Positions 28,468-37,710 of a DNA stretch of 64,000 nucleotides are shown here, piece by piece (position 1 is the first letter of the stretch; the number at the start of each line of letters is the position of its first letter). Source of the DNA: Deltaproteobacteria bacterium. Lineage in GTDB: Bacteria; Desulfobacterota; Desulfomonilia; UBA1062. The translations under genes were made by a program, and so were the position numbers. Where the stretch lies: positions 68,804 through 132,803 of the forward strand of contig JAHDRW010000028.1 of the NCBI GenBank assembly GCA_018433085.1, read 5' to 3'. The notes below the pieces were generated by a model, which did not search any database, was not told where the DNA came from, and worked only from the letters and a program-made list of their open reading frames with translations.

Positions 28468-28629
28468 ATGCTCGAATTCTGTATCGGACTCGGGTTTGTG
28501 ATGGTTTTCGGGATAGCCGCGCTTCTCATCGATGCCGGCAGGGACCATACCATGATCGATAATTCAGCCGAATACGGCAGGATGTTTGAACAGGGGCTGA
28601 TAGAGCGCAAGGGCAAGAAAAGACCGTAA
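28468..28629 (+). CDS. small membrane protein, 53 residues
   Basis: ATG at 28468 follows GAGGAGGGG at an ideal distance. The product begins MLEFCIGLGFVMVFGIAALL, a single hydrophobic helix of about 20 residues, and continues with a charged tail (IDAGRDHTMIDNSAEYGRMF, then basic IERKGKKRP). No family is recognised. The strong ribosome-binding site, the helix followed by a basic C-terminus, and its independent position suggest a real membrane microprotein. It ends with TAA 62 bp before the end of the DMT transporter gene, which is on the other strand. Confidence 0.6.
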   Translation: MLEFCIGLGFVMVFGIAALLIDAGRDHTMIDNSAEYGRMFEQGLIERKGKKRP

Positions 28630-28691
28630 ATTCCCCTTTACCATATCTCAAGCGGGCCGGCCGTGTTTCTGCGGCCTGTACCCACACCCTT

Positions 28692-29756
28692 TCAGGATTG
28701 CTCGGGTGTCTGTATCCGGGCCGCGATGACGCCCGCGGAGCAGATCAGGACCGCCCCGGCCGCGGTCAGGGCGTCCAGGGACTCGCCCCAGAAGATCCAG
28801 CCGATGAGCGCGGCGAATACCACTGCCGCATAAATGAAGGGCACCACTACGCTCGCGGGGGCCAGACTGTAGCCTTTTGTCATGAACAATTGCGCCGCAA
28901 CGGCCACCACGCCCACCAGCAGCAGGACGAGAAAGGCGGGCCTGCCCGGGGTCTGCCATGCCCATGACAGGGGCAGGGCGGAGATCAGGGTGGAAAACAG
29001 CGTGTAGTAAAACACGATCCGTCCCGGGGGCTCGCTGAACGACATGCGGCGGATGCTCACCATGGCGAGCGAGGCGAGCACGGCCGCCAGCAGTGCGATG
29101 AGCGAGACCGGCTGGAAGATCCCCATCCCGGGCTTGAGAATGAACAGGACACCGGCAAAACCGACGAGCACCGCCCTGACCACCCGGCGGTCCATGGGCT
29201 CACGGAGCCAGAGAAAGGCGATGATCGGGATGAACAGCGGGCTCGTGTAGGAGAGAAGCACCGCCTCGGCCAGCTTCATGTGCGCCAGGGAGTAGAAGTA
29301 GCAGTACATGGCCGAGAGCCCTGTTGCCGCCCGGAAGAGATGGAGCGGGACCATGGAGCGTGGAGCCCGTATCGATACCCCGGTGCGCCGGTGAAGGAGG
29401 ATCGGCATCAGAAAGAGGAGGGCGAAGACATTCCGGAAGAACACGATGATCTCGTTGGGGAGGGTGGAGGAGGCAAGCCGTACCAGTGCCCCGAGGACGG
29501 CGAACATCAGGGCCGCCCCGAGGATGTTGAGTGCCCCTGCAGCGGGGTTTCCGGCATTGTGTGGGTCGATTTCCGTATTCAGGCCGATTCTCCCTGAGCC
29601 CGGCGTGTGAAGAACCGCCCGGCTTTCTCCCCGAGGATCACGGGGCGGGGGAAGGGGAATCTTTCCTTGAAAAGTCCCGCCGCGGGCTCCATCGCAGACC
29701 GTCTCCAGTAACGGGCAGAAATCTAACAGAGAAAAACCCGTGTTGTAAAGAAACAA
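28692..29756 (-). CDS. EamA/DMT-family transporter
   Basis: About 290 residues at the C-terminal side form ten hydrophobic helices in two repeats of the EamA fold (GAALMFAVLGALVRLASS, FFRNVFALLFLMPILL, LSAMYCYFYSLAHMKLAEAVLLSYTSPLFIPIIA, and VGVVAVAAQLFMTKGYSLAPASVVVPFIYAAVVFAALIGW). The family exports amino acids or metabolites; the substrate is unknown. The start is unsettled: the only upstream ATG (29756) adds about 60 Pro/Gly/Arg-rich residues not typical of the family, and no ATG, GTG or TTG lies in frame until residue 84. A rare start codon near 29580 is possible. Confidence 0.85.
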   Translation of the reverse strand: MFLYNTGFSLLDFCPLLETVCDGARGGTFQGKIPLPPPRDPRGESRAVLHTPGSGRIGLNTEIDPHNAGNPAAGALNILGAALMFAVLGALVRLASSTLPNEIIVFFRNVFALLFLMPILLHRRTGVSIRAPRSMVPLHLFRAATGLSAMYCYFYSLAHMKLAEAVLLSYTSPLFIPIIAFLWLREPMDRRVVRAVLVGFAGVLFILKPGMGIFQPVSLIALLAAVLASLAMVSIRRMSFSEPPGRIVFYYTLFSTLISALPLSWAWQTPGRPAFLVLLLVGVVAVAAQLFMTKGYSLAPASVVVPFIYAAVVFAALIGWIFWGESLDALTAAGAVLICSAGVIAARIQTPEQS

Positions 29757-29840
29757 GGCTCTGGAGAGAGGCGGGAACCCTGGTTCCGAAGGTGTGAAAG
29801 AGCCGGTTTGTGCCCGAAACAGCGTCCTCCTGTGCTCAGG

Positions 29841-29872
29841 TTGACTTATATCCGGCCGCTGCGAATTATAAT
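29841..29872 (+). promoter_or_regulatory. possible promoter of the acyltransferase gene
   Basis: TTGACT at 29841-29846 precedes AATTATAAT; AATTAT is 17 bases away and the better TATAAT (29867-29872) is 20 bases away. It lies about 100 bp upstream of the acyltransferase start. Confidence 0.4.
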
Positions 29873-29970
29873 ACTAGGCACTGCCGCAGACGCGACGGGC
29901 CGGGCATCCTCTGCCCTGAGCCGGTTTCTGCCGTGGCCGTGTCATCTCTACCTCACGCAAGAGGAGATCC

Positions 29971-31137
29971 ATGACCCAGGTAGTATCAACGAGGCGCAAT
30001 GATATCGATTGGCTGCGGATTTTTGCCACCTATCTGCTCTTCGTGTTTTCCGTGGCCAGGGTGTTCGACTCGATGCCGTTTTATCACATCAAGAACAGCG
30101 AACTGTCGGATTCCCTGAGCTATGTCACCTTTTTCATCTATCAGTGGCACCTGCCGCTGTTTTTTCTCCTGGCCGGATGGTCGCGGAAGACATCCCTGCA
30201 GATGAGGCCGGGCATGGAATCGTTCAAGGAGCGTATGCTCAGGCTGGTGATTCCGTTCATCACGGGATGCCTGCTCATATGCCCGCTGATCAAGTATGTT
30301 GAACTGATCGGGGGGCAGTCCATGGGTTTTTACGGATATGAGCACACAGGCAGGACGGTCGGGAAATCCTTTGTCGCGTTCCTGCCCGACTTTTTCACCA
30401 GGCTCGACACCTTTTCCTGGGCGCACCTGTGGTTTCTCGTCTATCTCTTCGTGTTCACCCTGCTCTCGTGGCCGTTTTTCACCTGGCTGCTCAAGAGGAA
30501 GGTCATGCCCCTGAAAATGGGCGGCGCCTTCGTCTATTTGCCCATTGTGCCCCTGTCTCTCATCCAGCTCACCATGAGCGAACGCTGGCCTGATTCAAAA
30601 ACGCTCCTGCACGACTGGACCAACTTCCTCTATTTTTTCCTCTACTTTGTCCTGGGCTTTGTCATCTCCCGCTACAGCGCATACGAGCGGGCCATCCACA
30701 ATGAATACCGGCGTGCGGGCATGCTGGGCATCGGGCTGTTCGCCCTGCTCGCCCTGTCCGCCTCAGAGCTCGCCGCGCCCTCGATCCGGATGATTGCCGC
30801 AGCGGGAGGCTGGTGCCTCGTGGTGTGGCTTCTCGGGTTTGCCAGGGCACACTTGGAACATGCCACGCAGGGGCTCTCCTATCTCCGCGAGTCTTCCCTG
30901 CCCGTATACCTGCTCCACCCGGTCCCCGTGGTTCTCCTGGGGTTTTTCCTGATCGGGCCGGTCCATGCGGGCATCACGGTAAAGTTTTTCGCCCTGCTCG
31001 CCCTGTCCATTTTCTCAACCATGGCGGTGTACCACGTCCTGATCCGCAGAATTCCGGTCCTGAGATGGATTCTCGGCATGAAGCCCGAGCAGAGGCCCGG
31101 AGAGAGCTGGAGGGATCAGGCCACCAACCGGGGGTAG
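29971..31137 (+). CDS. Membrane acyltransferase (acyltransferase 3 family)
   Basis: The 388-residue integral membrane protein has ten or so helices. The N-terminus RNDIDWLRIFATYLLFVF is typical of acyltransferase-3/MdoC-type proteins, which O-acylate or succinylate glycans at the membrane. WHLPLFFLLAGWS and the FSWAHLWFLVYLFVFTLL segment carry the conserved aromatic/His positions, and the C-terminal LPVYLLHPVPVVL is also a family hallmark. The target glycan is not known. ATG at 29971 follows AAGAGGAGATCC. No polysaccharide genes lie nearby. Confidence 0.88.
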   Translation: MTQVVSTRRNDIDWLRIFATYLLFVFSVARVFDSMPFYHIKNSELSDSLSYVTFFIYQWHLPLFFLLAGWSRKTSLQMRPGMESFKERMLRLVIPFITGCLLICPLIKYVELIGGQSMGFYGYEHTGRTVGKSFVAFLPDFFTRLDTFSWAHLWFLVYLFVFTLLSWPFFTWLLKRKVMPLKMGGAFVYLPIVPLSLIQLTMSERWPDSKTLLHDWTNFLYFFLYFVLGFVISRYSAYERAIHNEYRRAGMLGIGLFALLALSASELAAPSIRMIAAAGGWCLVVWLLGFARAHLEHATQGLSYLRESSLPVYLLHPVPVVLLGFFLIGPVHAGITVKFFALLALSIFSTMAVYHVLIRRIPVLRWILGMKPEQRPGESWRDQATNRG

Positions 31138-31189
31138 GAGTGCCTCTATCCCGGTTCGGGACGATGCCGTGCTCACCGGCAGGCGCGCC

Positions 31190-32923
31190 CTACCGCCCGC
31201 GGTGTCCGGTCGCGCGGGGCGGGGTCTTGGCCACGAGCACGTCTTTCTGCTGCTGCCTTTTCCGCCGGTCTGTCTCCACGAACAGGCTTCTTTTCCCCGA
31301 AGGGTCCTTTCTAGTGTGATACATGACCCCCGACCAGGTGGAGGGCAGCGGGGTGAAGATCTGGACCTGTTCCGGGTTGGTCCGTAGTCTTTCGCGGGTG
31401 AAACGCTTGAGCTTCAGCATGTCGTCCAGGGTGCAGCCGGGATGGGCCGCCATGAAGTAGTAGGTGAGAAACTGCTTTTTGCCGCTTTCCCGGTTGAGAC
31501 GATCGAAGAGGTCCTTGAAAGACTCCAGGCACGCCGGGCCGGGCTTGCCCATGAGATCGAGGACATGCCCTGCTGTGTGTTCGGGCGCGATCTTCATCTG
31601 GCCCGAGATGTGGTGGTCTACCAGCTCCTGAAGGTAGCGCATGCCGTTTCGCGTGTCTGCCATCACCAGGTCATGCCGGACGCCGGAGGCCACGAAGACC
31701 TTCTTCACCCCGGGCAGCCCGCGCAGCGCCTTCAGAAGTTCGATCTGCGGCCCGTGGTCGACCCGCAGATTCGCGCACACCCGGGGAAAGAGGCAGCCTC
31801 TGCCGCTGCAGGAGGGTTCCCCTTCCTCACGGCCGCACCCCAGGGCGTACATGTTGGCCGTGGGTCCGCCCACATCGGAGATGATCCCCCTGAACCGTGG
31901 GTGGCGGGTGAAACTCCGCGCCTCGCCGATAACGGAATCCCTCGACCGGGATACCACCGACCGCCCCTGATGTGCGCCGATGGAACAGAATCTGCATCCG
32001 CCGAAGCATCCCCGGTGGGTGGTGATCGAAAACCGGATGGTCTCCAGCGCCCTGACCGCCCCCATCCGTTCGTAGAACGGGTGCTGGTCGCGCTCGAACT
32101 CCAGGGCGTGCAGGGCGTCGAGCTCGCCGCATGTCAGGGGAGGCTGCGGCGGGTTCTGGACCAGGTAGCGGGTGTCATGGAGCTGGCAGAGCGCAATGGC
32201 ATCGGGGCGGTCGCTGTTTTCGGAGAACATACGGAACATCTCCCCGAAGATATCCTTGTCGCGGGACACCTCGGCATAAGAGGGCAGCACGGCGCAGGAA
32301 GCAGGCCTCTCCACGGCCGCGTAGCAGATTCCCCTGACCTTCCGTGCGTCCCCCCGGGAGGAGATGCACCGGGCAAGGTCGAGCACGGCGCGTTCGCCCA
32401 TGCCGTACACCAGGAAATCGGCCTTGGCGTCGAAGAGAACCGACCTGCGGACGCTGTCGGAAAACCAGTCGTAGTGGGCGATTCGCCGGGTGCTTGCCTC
32501 GATCCCGCCCAGAACCACGGGACGGGTGTTCTTGAAGAAGCGCCGGATGAGATTCGTATACACGATGAGCGCGCGGTCGGGCCTGCGGCCGTTGATGCCT
32601 CCCGGGGTGTAGTCGTCGCTTTTGCGCCGTTTTCCGGAGGCCGTGTAGTTGGCAACCAGGGAGTCCACGCTGCCGCCTGTCACTCCCCAGAAGAGCGCAG
32701 GCTCACCCATCCGGGTGATGTCGGCGGGACCTCCGGTGTCCGGCTGGGCGATGACCCCGGTTCTGAAGCCCGCGTTCACAAGCACGTGCCCGATCACGGC
32801 CACGCCCATGCAGGGGTGGTCGATATAGCTGTCGCCCGAGACCAGGATCACGTCCAGCCGGTCCCATCCCAGGGCATTCATCTCTTCGCGTGTGGTCGGG
32901 AGAAACATGGCGGAAAAAAGCAT
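31190..32923 (-). CDS. YgiQ family radical SAM protein
   Basis: ATG at 32923 is chosen over a TTG 24 bases upstream; ATG at 32908 is also possible. The protein has about 577 residues and the YgiQ N-terminal region FLPTTREEMNALGWDRLDVILVSGDSYIDHPCMGVAVIGHVL, a B12-binding-like fold, then the radical SAM motif HRGCFGGCRFCSIG (C-x3-C-x2-C). The conserved C-terminal part includes FLTYYFMAAHPGCTLDDM and VQIFTPLPSTWSGVMYHT. The family is widespread and its reaction is unknown. The gene stands alone. Confidence 0.93.
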   Translation of the reverse strand: MLFSAMFLPTTREEMNALGWDRLDVILVSGDSYIDHPCMGVAVIGHVLVNAGFRTGVIAQPDTGGPADITRMGEPALFWGVTGGSVDSLVANYTASGKRRKSDDYTPGGINGRRPDRALIVYTNLIRRFFKNTRPVVLGGIEASTRRIAHYDWFSDSVRRSVLFDAKADFLVYGMGERAVLDLARCISSRGDARKVRGICYAAVERPASCAVLPSYAEVSRDKDIFGEMFRMFSENSDRPDAIALCQLHDTRYLVQNPPQPPLTCGELDALHALEFERDQHPFYERMGAVRALETIRFSITTHRGCFGGCRFCSIGAHQGRSVVSRSRDSVIGEARSFTRHPRFRGIISDVGGPTANMYALGCGREEGEPSCSGRGCLFPRVCANLRVDHGPQIELLKALRGLPGVKKVFVASGVRHDLVMADTRNGMRYLQELVDHHISGQMKIAPEHTAGHVLDLMGKPGPACLESFKDLFDRLNRESGKKQFLTYYFMAAHPGCTLDDMLKLKRFTRERLRTNPEQVQIFTPLPSTWSGVMYHTRKDPSGKRSLFVETDRRKRQQQKDVLVAKTPPRATGHRGR

Positions 32924-33452
32924 AGAGGATATTCGCCGTCCGTGCAATGCCCCGCATCAGTCACAAGAGCATGTAGAAAGGCGGGGTCCCGGCAGGGTTG
33001 AACCGGTAAAGGCAGGCATGGGCGTGATGCGGAAGGCCCTGTTGTGGTCGCTTTTCGTACACGTCTGTTACGATATTGTAACCATTTCAGGACAGGCCAT
33101 TGGAGTTCTGGAGAAAAGCGACGGGAATTCACCAGCCATGGAACCGCGTGTTTCGTGGCACGCTCATTGCTTTCGATCTCCGCACTGTTTGTTGCATCTG
33201 TGATGGAAAAAGGAGTGAAGCAACCCGGCAGAGATTTGAGAGCAGGGATGCTCTGCACATAATCTCTTCCACGCCTCCGGGATTCTTTCATCGGGCTTTT
33301 CCCCGGTGAGCCCTGACCGGCCCATGGCCCGCTGATCGCCCGGAGAGGCTGGAGAGCGGACATATATACAGGGATTACCCCGGTCGCCCGTTCATGAGCA
33401 TCTGCACGAGACCGGGCAAAAGAACAGAAAAAAGAAATGACGCCACTTATTT

Positions 33453-33486
33453 GGCCTGGCCCTCGACGGAGCCGGGCCCCTTTTTT
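33453..33486 (+). terminator. intrinsic terminator without an upstream gene
   Basis: GGCCTGGC and GCCGGGCC pair (one T-G pair) around a 10-base loop, followed by CC and six T. It reads as a plus-strand terminator. Only minus-strand ygiQ lies upstream, so the terminated transcript is unknown. Confidence 0.7.
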
Positions 33487-33618
33487 ATCCGGCCCCTTTC
33501 CGCTTAGGCGGTATCGCGGCAGAGAGGTCGCTCCCGGCACCCGGTGCGCGGAGTTGATAAGAATCAGACGGTTTTCCCATGCATAGGACAGGTTGATGTC
33601 CGCTTCGGGTGTTCCGGC

Positions 33619-33645
33619 TTTTTGCCCGGAGCAAAAAACTTTTTA
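33619..33645. terminator. hairpin TTTTTGC/GCAAAAA
   Basis: TTTTTGC-CCGGA-GCAAAAA is a perfect 7-bp stem-loop followed by AACTTTTTACTTT. It could act in either direction, in the leader of the receiver-domain gene. Confidence 0.4.
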
Positions 33646-33750
33646 CTTTCGGCGCACAAGTGGTTATATTCAGAGAGAGGTTTGTATGGATTTCTCCGAT
33701 GGAAGGCGTGTATTTCGATGAGCGGGGACGATGAATAAGGGAGGGCGGCA

Positions 33751-34113
33751 TTGGCTCGCATACTGATCATAGACGACGACGGAGATGTAAGGGATCTCTA
33801 CCGCATGATGCTTGAGCGCGAGGGGCACGAGGTCCTCGATGCCGGTGACGGGTACGAAGGCGTGCGGCTTTTCCGGGAAGAGGGCGCCGACCTGGTGATC
33901 ACTGACATCGTGATGCCCGGGATGAGCGGGGTGGAGACCATCATGGAGCTGAGACTGATATCCCCGGACGTCAAGATCATCGCCATATCCGGAGGCGACC
34001 ATATCGCGCCCGAGTATTACTTGAATGTGGTGAAGAATCTGGACACCCTGTGCGAGCTGAAAAAACCCATCCAGCGCCAGGAGCTTCTCAGCGCCGTAGA
34101 GGCTCTTCTATAG
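33751..34113 (+). CDS. Single-domain response regulator (CheY-like)
   Basis: Start is TTG at 33751, supported by GGGAGGG 8-10 bases upstream and by the immediate onset of the fold (ARILIIDDDGDVRDLY). The 120-residue protein is a lone receiver domain: acidic pocket DDD at residues 8-10, phospho-acceptor Asp in TDIVMPGMSG, Ser of AISGG and Lys of ELKKPIQRQEL. It has no output domain, so it probably relays phosphate or controls a partner by contact. The hybrid kinase 17 kb away is not evidence of a partnership. Confidence 0.9.
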   Translation: MARILIIDDDGDVRDLYRMMLEREGHEVLDAGDGYEGVRLFREEGADLVITDIVMPGMSGVETIMELRLISPDVKIIAISGGDHIAPEYYLNVVKNLDTLCELKKPIQRQELLSAVEALL

Positions 34114-34200
34114 CGATCCGGCGAGGTCGCCGGGGTGTGTCCGGGGGTTCCCCCGCGATCAATCGGGGCCTTTCATCGATTTTGCAAGCACGGTTCTCCG

Positions 34201-35007
34201 TCAGCATGCCGCGGCGCAGGCCTTGAAAAAGGTGTAGCAGAACACCCCGTCCGGCTGCGCGGTGCGGTAGAGATCGCGCACGCCTCTGTCAAAGGCGGCG
34301 CTATCTGAAAGATCGCACTCCAGCGCCTTTTCCCGCACGCCCTCGATCATTGCCGTGAAGGTCTTCTTCGTGAACTTCTCCACCAGGTCCGGTCTGGATG
34401 CGTCGGCATACACCATGCGGGGAGACACCCGCACGTCGCGGAACCCTGCCCGGGACAGCAGGGGGTAGAGCTCCCTGCCGATCAGCGCGTTGCCGCCCGA
34501 ACGCGACTGGATCTCGATCTGACAGTTGATCGCCCTGCGGGCGTACTCGCTGTCCGGGTGAAAACAGACCGAGCCGTGATCACCCTCGATGACCGTGATG
34601 GTGCCGCCAGGGCGGATGAGTTGCTTCAGGCTCATCAACGCATCGAGCGGAGAGGGGAGGTGCTCGAGCACGAAGCAGACGAACACGTGATCGAACGATT
34701 CCTCGTCAAAGGGCGGGCGGAGAATGTCTGCCTGCGCGAAGCTCACGTTCCCGGCGCCTGCCGCGTGGATCGCTGTGCGTGCCTGGACGAGCGAATCCCT
34801 GAAGAAATCGATGGCGGTAATGACGGCTCCTGGGCTGTTTCCGGCAAGGGTGGCCGTCTGGGCCCCCACCCCGCACCCTGCCTCGAGCACCGCGCTTCCC
34901 GCAGAATAGCGCGTGTCGTCGAGCAGGAGTTCCGCGAGGGTCGATGCCTGGACCTGCAGCCGGATATTCTCCCTGGGACCGTATCCGTGCACATACGAGC
35001 TCTTCAT
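34201..35007 (-). CDS. SAM-dependent methyltransferase (class I)
   Basis: The 268-residue protein has class I methyltransferase motifs: motif I VLEAGCGVGAQTATLA, the acidic end of strand 2 ITAIDFF, motif II AQADILRPPFDEESFDHVFVCFVLEHL, and the post-motif RPGGTITVIEGDHG. The C-terminal half is variable and presumably binds the substrate. The N-terminus SSYVHGYGPRENIRLQVQA resembles methyltransferases of the UbiE/COQ5-like superfamily, but the substrate cannot be assigned. Confidence 0.88.
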   Translation of the reverse strand: MKSSYVHGYGPRENIRLQVQASTLAELLLDDTRYSAGSAVLEAGCGVGAQTATLAGNSPGAVITAIDFFRDSLVQARTAIHAAGAGNVSFAQADILRPPFDEESFDHVFVCFVLEHLPSPLDALMSLKQLIRPGGTITVIEGDHGSVCFHPDSEYARRAINCQIEIQSRSGGNALIGRELYPLLSRAGFRDVRVSPRMVYADASRPDLVEKFTKKTFTAMIEGVREKALECDLSDSAAFDRGVRDLYRTAQPDGVFCYTFFKACAAAC

Positions 35008-35508
35008 GCAATCTCCCTGTTCCCCCTATCCGGAACATGCACGCAGCCTTTCCCGGGGCGAGAAGACTGCGAGGCTGTCCGCCCCTTCCATAACAGAACG
35101 AGGCCCCGGGCATGGTTACCAGGGCATCGTGAATATACCATGCTTCGCCCGGACCTGTGAACGGATATTCCCGTGCATCAAAAGCAGCATCCCAATCCCG
35201 GATCGAGGAGCACCTTTTTTACGGGCGGTGTGGACTGGTCCGGGTGGCCGTTTCAGAACAATGGGCAGGGTTCCTTCCGCATCCATCTATGGGCCGGTCG
35301 AGCCTGTATCGATGTGCAGCGATCGGATCTCCTCCTTCCTTCAAAGAGAGGATGTCCCGAAGGGAAGATCCCTGCCATGCCTGCCTGGAGAACCCGTCCC
35401 TTGCTTCATGATATTCGGCTCCTTACTATCAGGATTATCCGGGAGCCGGATCATTGCCGGGCACACGATTCAAGCAGGCAGCGGGTCTAAAAGACGGGTG
35501 GGGGATAG
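35008..35508. other. 501-bp gap between divergent methyltransferase genes
   Basis: No credible gene is seen on either strand. The gap must hold promoters for both flanking genes, but no strong -35/-10 pair stands out. A ribosome-binding site (GGGGGATAGATGAAAGGAGG region) lies at its right end. Confidence 0.45.
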
Positions 35509-36324
35509 ATGAAAGGAGGCGGAGGCGTATTCCACGGGGTCAGGTTGATCTGTCCCCGGTGCAGGCAGGGGAGTCTCGAGACGGCATCGGAGAACGCGGT
35601 ATTGTGCCCGGTGTGCGATGCCCGGTACCCCTGCGAGGAGAGGCTCGTCGATCTCCTTCCTGAAGTGAATTCCCCCCTGTCCATCCCTCAACATGTCATG
35701 GAGTCGGGCCTCATCGTCCCGATCTACGACAGCCTGTTGTGGAGGAGGAACCCGCTGCTCCAGATGTTCATGGGCCTGACATTCGACGAGGAGGCAGGGA
35801 CGATCCTCAAGGCGCTCAGGCTCGGGGCGGGCGCCACCGTGCTCGATCTCGCCTGCGGAACCGGGATCTACGGCAGGAGAATCGCAAAGCGGTTTCCGGG
35901 CAGCTTCGTCATCGGGCTCGACCTCTCGCTTCCCATGCTCGGCTTCGCGAACAGTCGTTTCGATGCTCAGGGATTGCGCGACCGTGTTCTGATCCATGGA
36001 GACGCCCAGGACCTCCCCCTGGAGGATGGGGCCGTAGACGCTGCGTTGTGCGGCGGGGCGCTGCACCTGTTTCCCGATCCCGGAAAAGCGATCGGAGAGG
36101 CGGGGAGGGTGGTGAAGCCGGGGGGTGTCTTTGTTGCGGCGGTCTATTACCGCAGGCAGAGCTGTCTCTCACTCTTCATCGAGCAGATCGCGGGCGTCAC
36201 GGGCGGGATTCGCGGACATACAAGGGACGAATATCTGCAGATGATGCAGGATGCAGGGTTCGAGAAGGCGGCCCTTCTTCACGAAGGGCCAGTGTGGATG
36301 GTTCTGAGCGGGGTCAGGGGATAG
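35509..36324 (+). CDS. Zinc-ribbon class I methyltransferase
   Basis: The 271-residue protein opens with a zinc ribbon (LICPRCRQGS then AVLCPVCDARYPCEERLVDLLP), the Trm112-like or RlmA-type N-terminal module, followed by a methyltransferase domain: motif I VLDLACGTGIYGRRIAKRF, GLDLSLPML, DAQDLPLEDGAVDAALCGGALHLFPDPGKAIGEAGRVVKPGG. This order is common in putative rRNA or small-molecule methyltransferases. It may start further downstream, as the first residues MKGGGGVFHG are low complexity. The substrate is unknown. Confidence 0.87.
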   Translation: MKGGGGVFHGVRLICPRCRQGSLETASENAVLCPVCDARYPCEERLVDLLPEVNSPLSIPQHVMESGLIVPIYDSLLWRRNPLLQMFMGLTFDEEAGTILKALRLGAGATVLDLACGTGIYGRRIAKRFPGSFVIGLDLSLPMLGFANSRFDAQGLRDRVLIHGDAQDLPLEDGAVDAALCGGALHLFPDPGKAIGEAGRVVKPGGVFVAAVYYRRQSCLSLFIEQIAGVTGGIRGHTRDEYLQMMQDAGFEKAALLHEGPVWMVLSGVRG

Positions 36325-36388
36325 AAGACCCCGGCCGGAAACCATATCGACCCTGCCGTCGCCGCGAGTGAGGCCCTGACTCGGGAGC

Positions 36389-37498
36389 TCAGCCTCCACT
36401 CGTCCTGCCGGAGCTTTCCGCTATATCCTTTTCCGCACCGCAGTGCTCGCAGTGAGGGAGCAATGCATGCCGTATCCCATGGCACTCCGGGCATTCCTCG
36501 AACAGAACCGTACCGCACGCTGGACAGGAGTAGGGTCTCTCTTCGTGCGCCTCCTTGGGAAGCACGATATTGTTGACCGTGCGGCGGGTCCAGAACAGGA
36601 ATCTCCGCGGGCCCGTCCGGATCGGGTATTCGCAGACAGGGCACAGGAATCGCTCGTACGCTTCACGGTATTGCTTTGTCAACCATTGAGCCTTCGGGAA
36701 TGCAACCACCTGAATGAAGTAGATCAGAAGTCTGACTACGACGATAAGCATGCCGATCACGAGTATGTATTTGAAATATCGCGAGGGGAAGTACGCGTGT
36801 ATCACCAGAGAAACCTTGAGCAGTACAGCAGCTCCGTATCCAAGGAAGAGGGGGAAGTAGATGCTGCCGCGATACTTGACGATCAGAAACGCCCCCACGG
36901 CCAGGAGCGGAATGAGAATCAAAAGCTGAAACGCTGCAATACGCAAGTCATGCTTCTCTCTGAGACGCTGGTATTCCTTTTTGGCAGGCTTCCGTTGTTG
37001 CCCGATCTTTCTCTCGACACTCGACTTTTCCGCCTGCAGCGATCGTTTTTGTTCCATGAGCGCGGAGAGCTCTGCGTTGTGCCCCTGATAGCGTTTCTGG
37101 CTTTCAAGAAAGTGGGAAAGGCTTTCGGATAGGTTCATTTGTTCCGCCTCGGGCAGAGAGAATGATTTCTGGACAGAGAGCTTCTGGAGCTCGATCATCT
37201 GCGTGATGGTCTTCTGAAGATTTTGAGAACTGTCGCCGATAATCCGCATCTCATCCCGCTTGTTCGCAATGGCACGGTCCGCCTCGGCAATATCCGCAGT
37301 GAGATTCTTTTCCCTTTTGACAAGGGTCTGATCGACGTGCCTCCGTTCGATCTCTTCGTACTGAGGACCTCGGATGGACTCGATGTCCTCGACAAGAAAT
37401 CCAAGAACCCAATAAACGAGGATCGCGAGAATGACTGTGAATAAACGAATCGAGAACCGGTGAATCCAGGGCCCCTTGGGCTGTGGTGATGTCTTCAT
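36389..37498 (-). CDS. membrane protein with coiled coil and zinc ribbons, unknown function
   Basis: The 369-residue protein is not a family I can name. It has one helix near the N-terminus (RLFTVILAILVYWVLGFLV), a long charged coiled coil of about 140 residues (EEIERRHVDQTLVKREKNLTADIAEADRAIANKRDEM and onward), then three hydrophobic helices (AFQLLILIPLLAVGAFLIV, YFPLFLGYGAAVLLKVSLVIHAYF, YILVIGMLIVVVRLLIYFIQVV), and a C-terminal tail with four CxxC pairs (LCPVCEYP, SCPACGTV, ECPECHG, HCEHCGA) able to bind two Zn. The coiled coil is probably on the periplasmic or outer side and the ribbons in the cytoplasm. It could scaffold an envelope complex. Confidence 0.75.
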   Translation of the reverse strand: MKTSPQPKGPWIHRFSIRLFTVILAILVYWVLGFLVEDIESIRGPQYEEIERRHVDQTLVKREKNLTADIAEADRAIANKRDEMRIIGDSSQNLQKTITQMIELQKLSVQKSFSLPEAEQMNLSESLSHFLESQKRYQGHNAELSALMEQKRSLQAEKSSVERKIGQQRKPAKKEYQRLREKHDLRIAAFQLLILIPLLAVGAFLIVKYRGSIYFPLFLGYGAAVLLKVSLVIHAYFPSRYFKYILVIGMLIVVVRLLIYFIQVVAFPKAQWLTKQYREAYERFLCPVCEYPIRTGPRRFLFWTRRTVNNIVLPKEAHEERPYSCPACGTVLFEECPECHGIRHALLPHCEHCGAEKDIAESSGRTSGG

Positions 37499-37710
37499 CT
37501 TGCCTCCTGTTCAGCGACTGGCATCAACGGCGCGCGTCAGTGCGTCGTTGTGCATACCTCGAATAGACCAGCGCAAGGCATGGACGTAAGAAACACGCCT
37601 TTGCTGCAGACCAGGCGGGACAGCGGGATGTGACCATCCTCCAGTCCTGATCCTCGACTTCGCGCCGCATGCCTGTCCGGGTGCGGATTCCGACGCAACC
37701 CGATCACCCC

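Larger units (their letters stand above)
32924..33750. other. 827-bp gap with an orphan intrinsic terminator
   Basis: No protein gene is supported on either strand. On the plus strand an intrinsic terminator ends at 33486 and a second hairpin with a T tract lies at 33619-33645, yet there is no plus-strand gene for more than 2 kb upstream. A small RNA or short transcript ending at 33486 is therefore possible. The leader of the receiver-domain gene occupies the right end. Confidence 0.5.

Noticed and set aside
31442-33001. Plus-strand frame opposite ygiQ
   Set aside because: Antisense shadow without any family pattern.
33300-33486. 6S RNA or a known riboswitch upstream of the orphan terminator
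   Set aside because: I could not see the conserved secondary structure of either; only the terminator is claimed.
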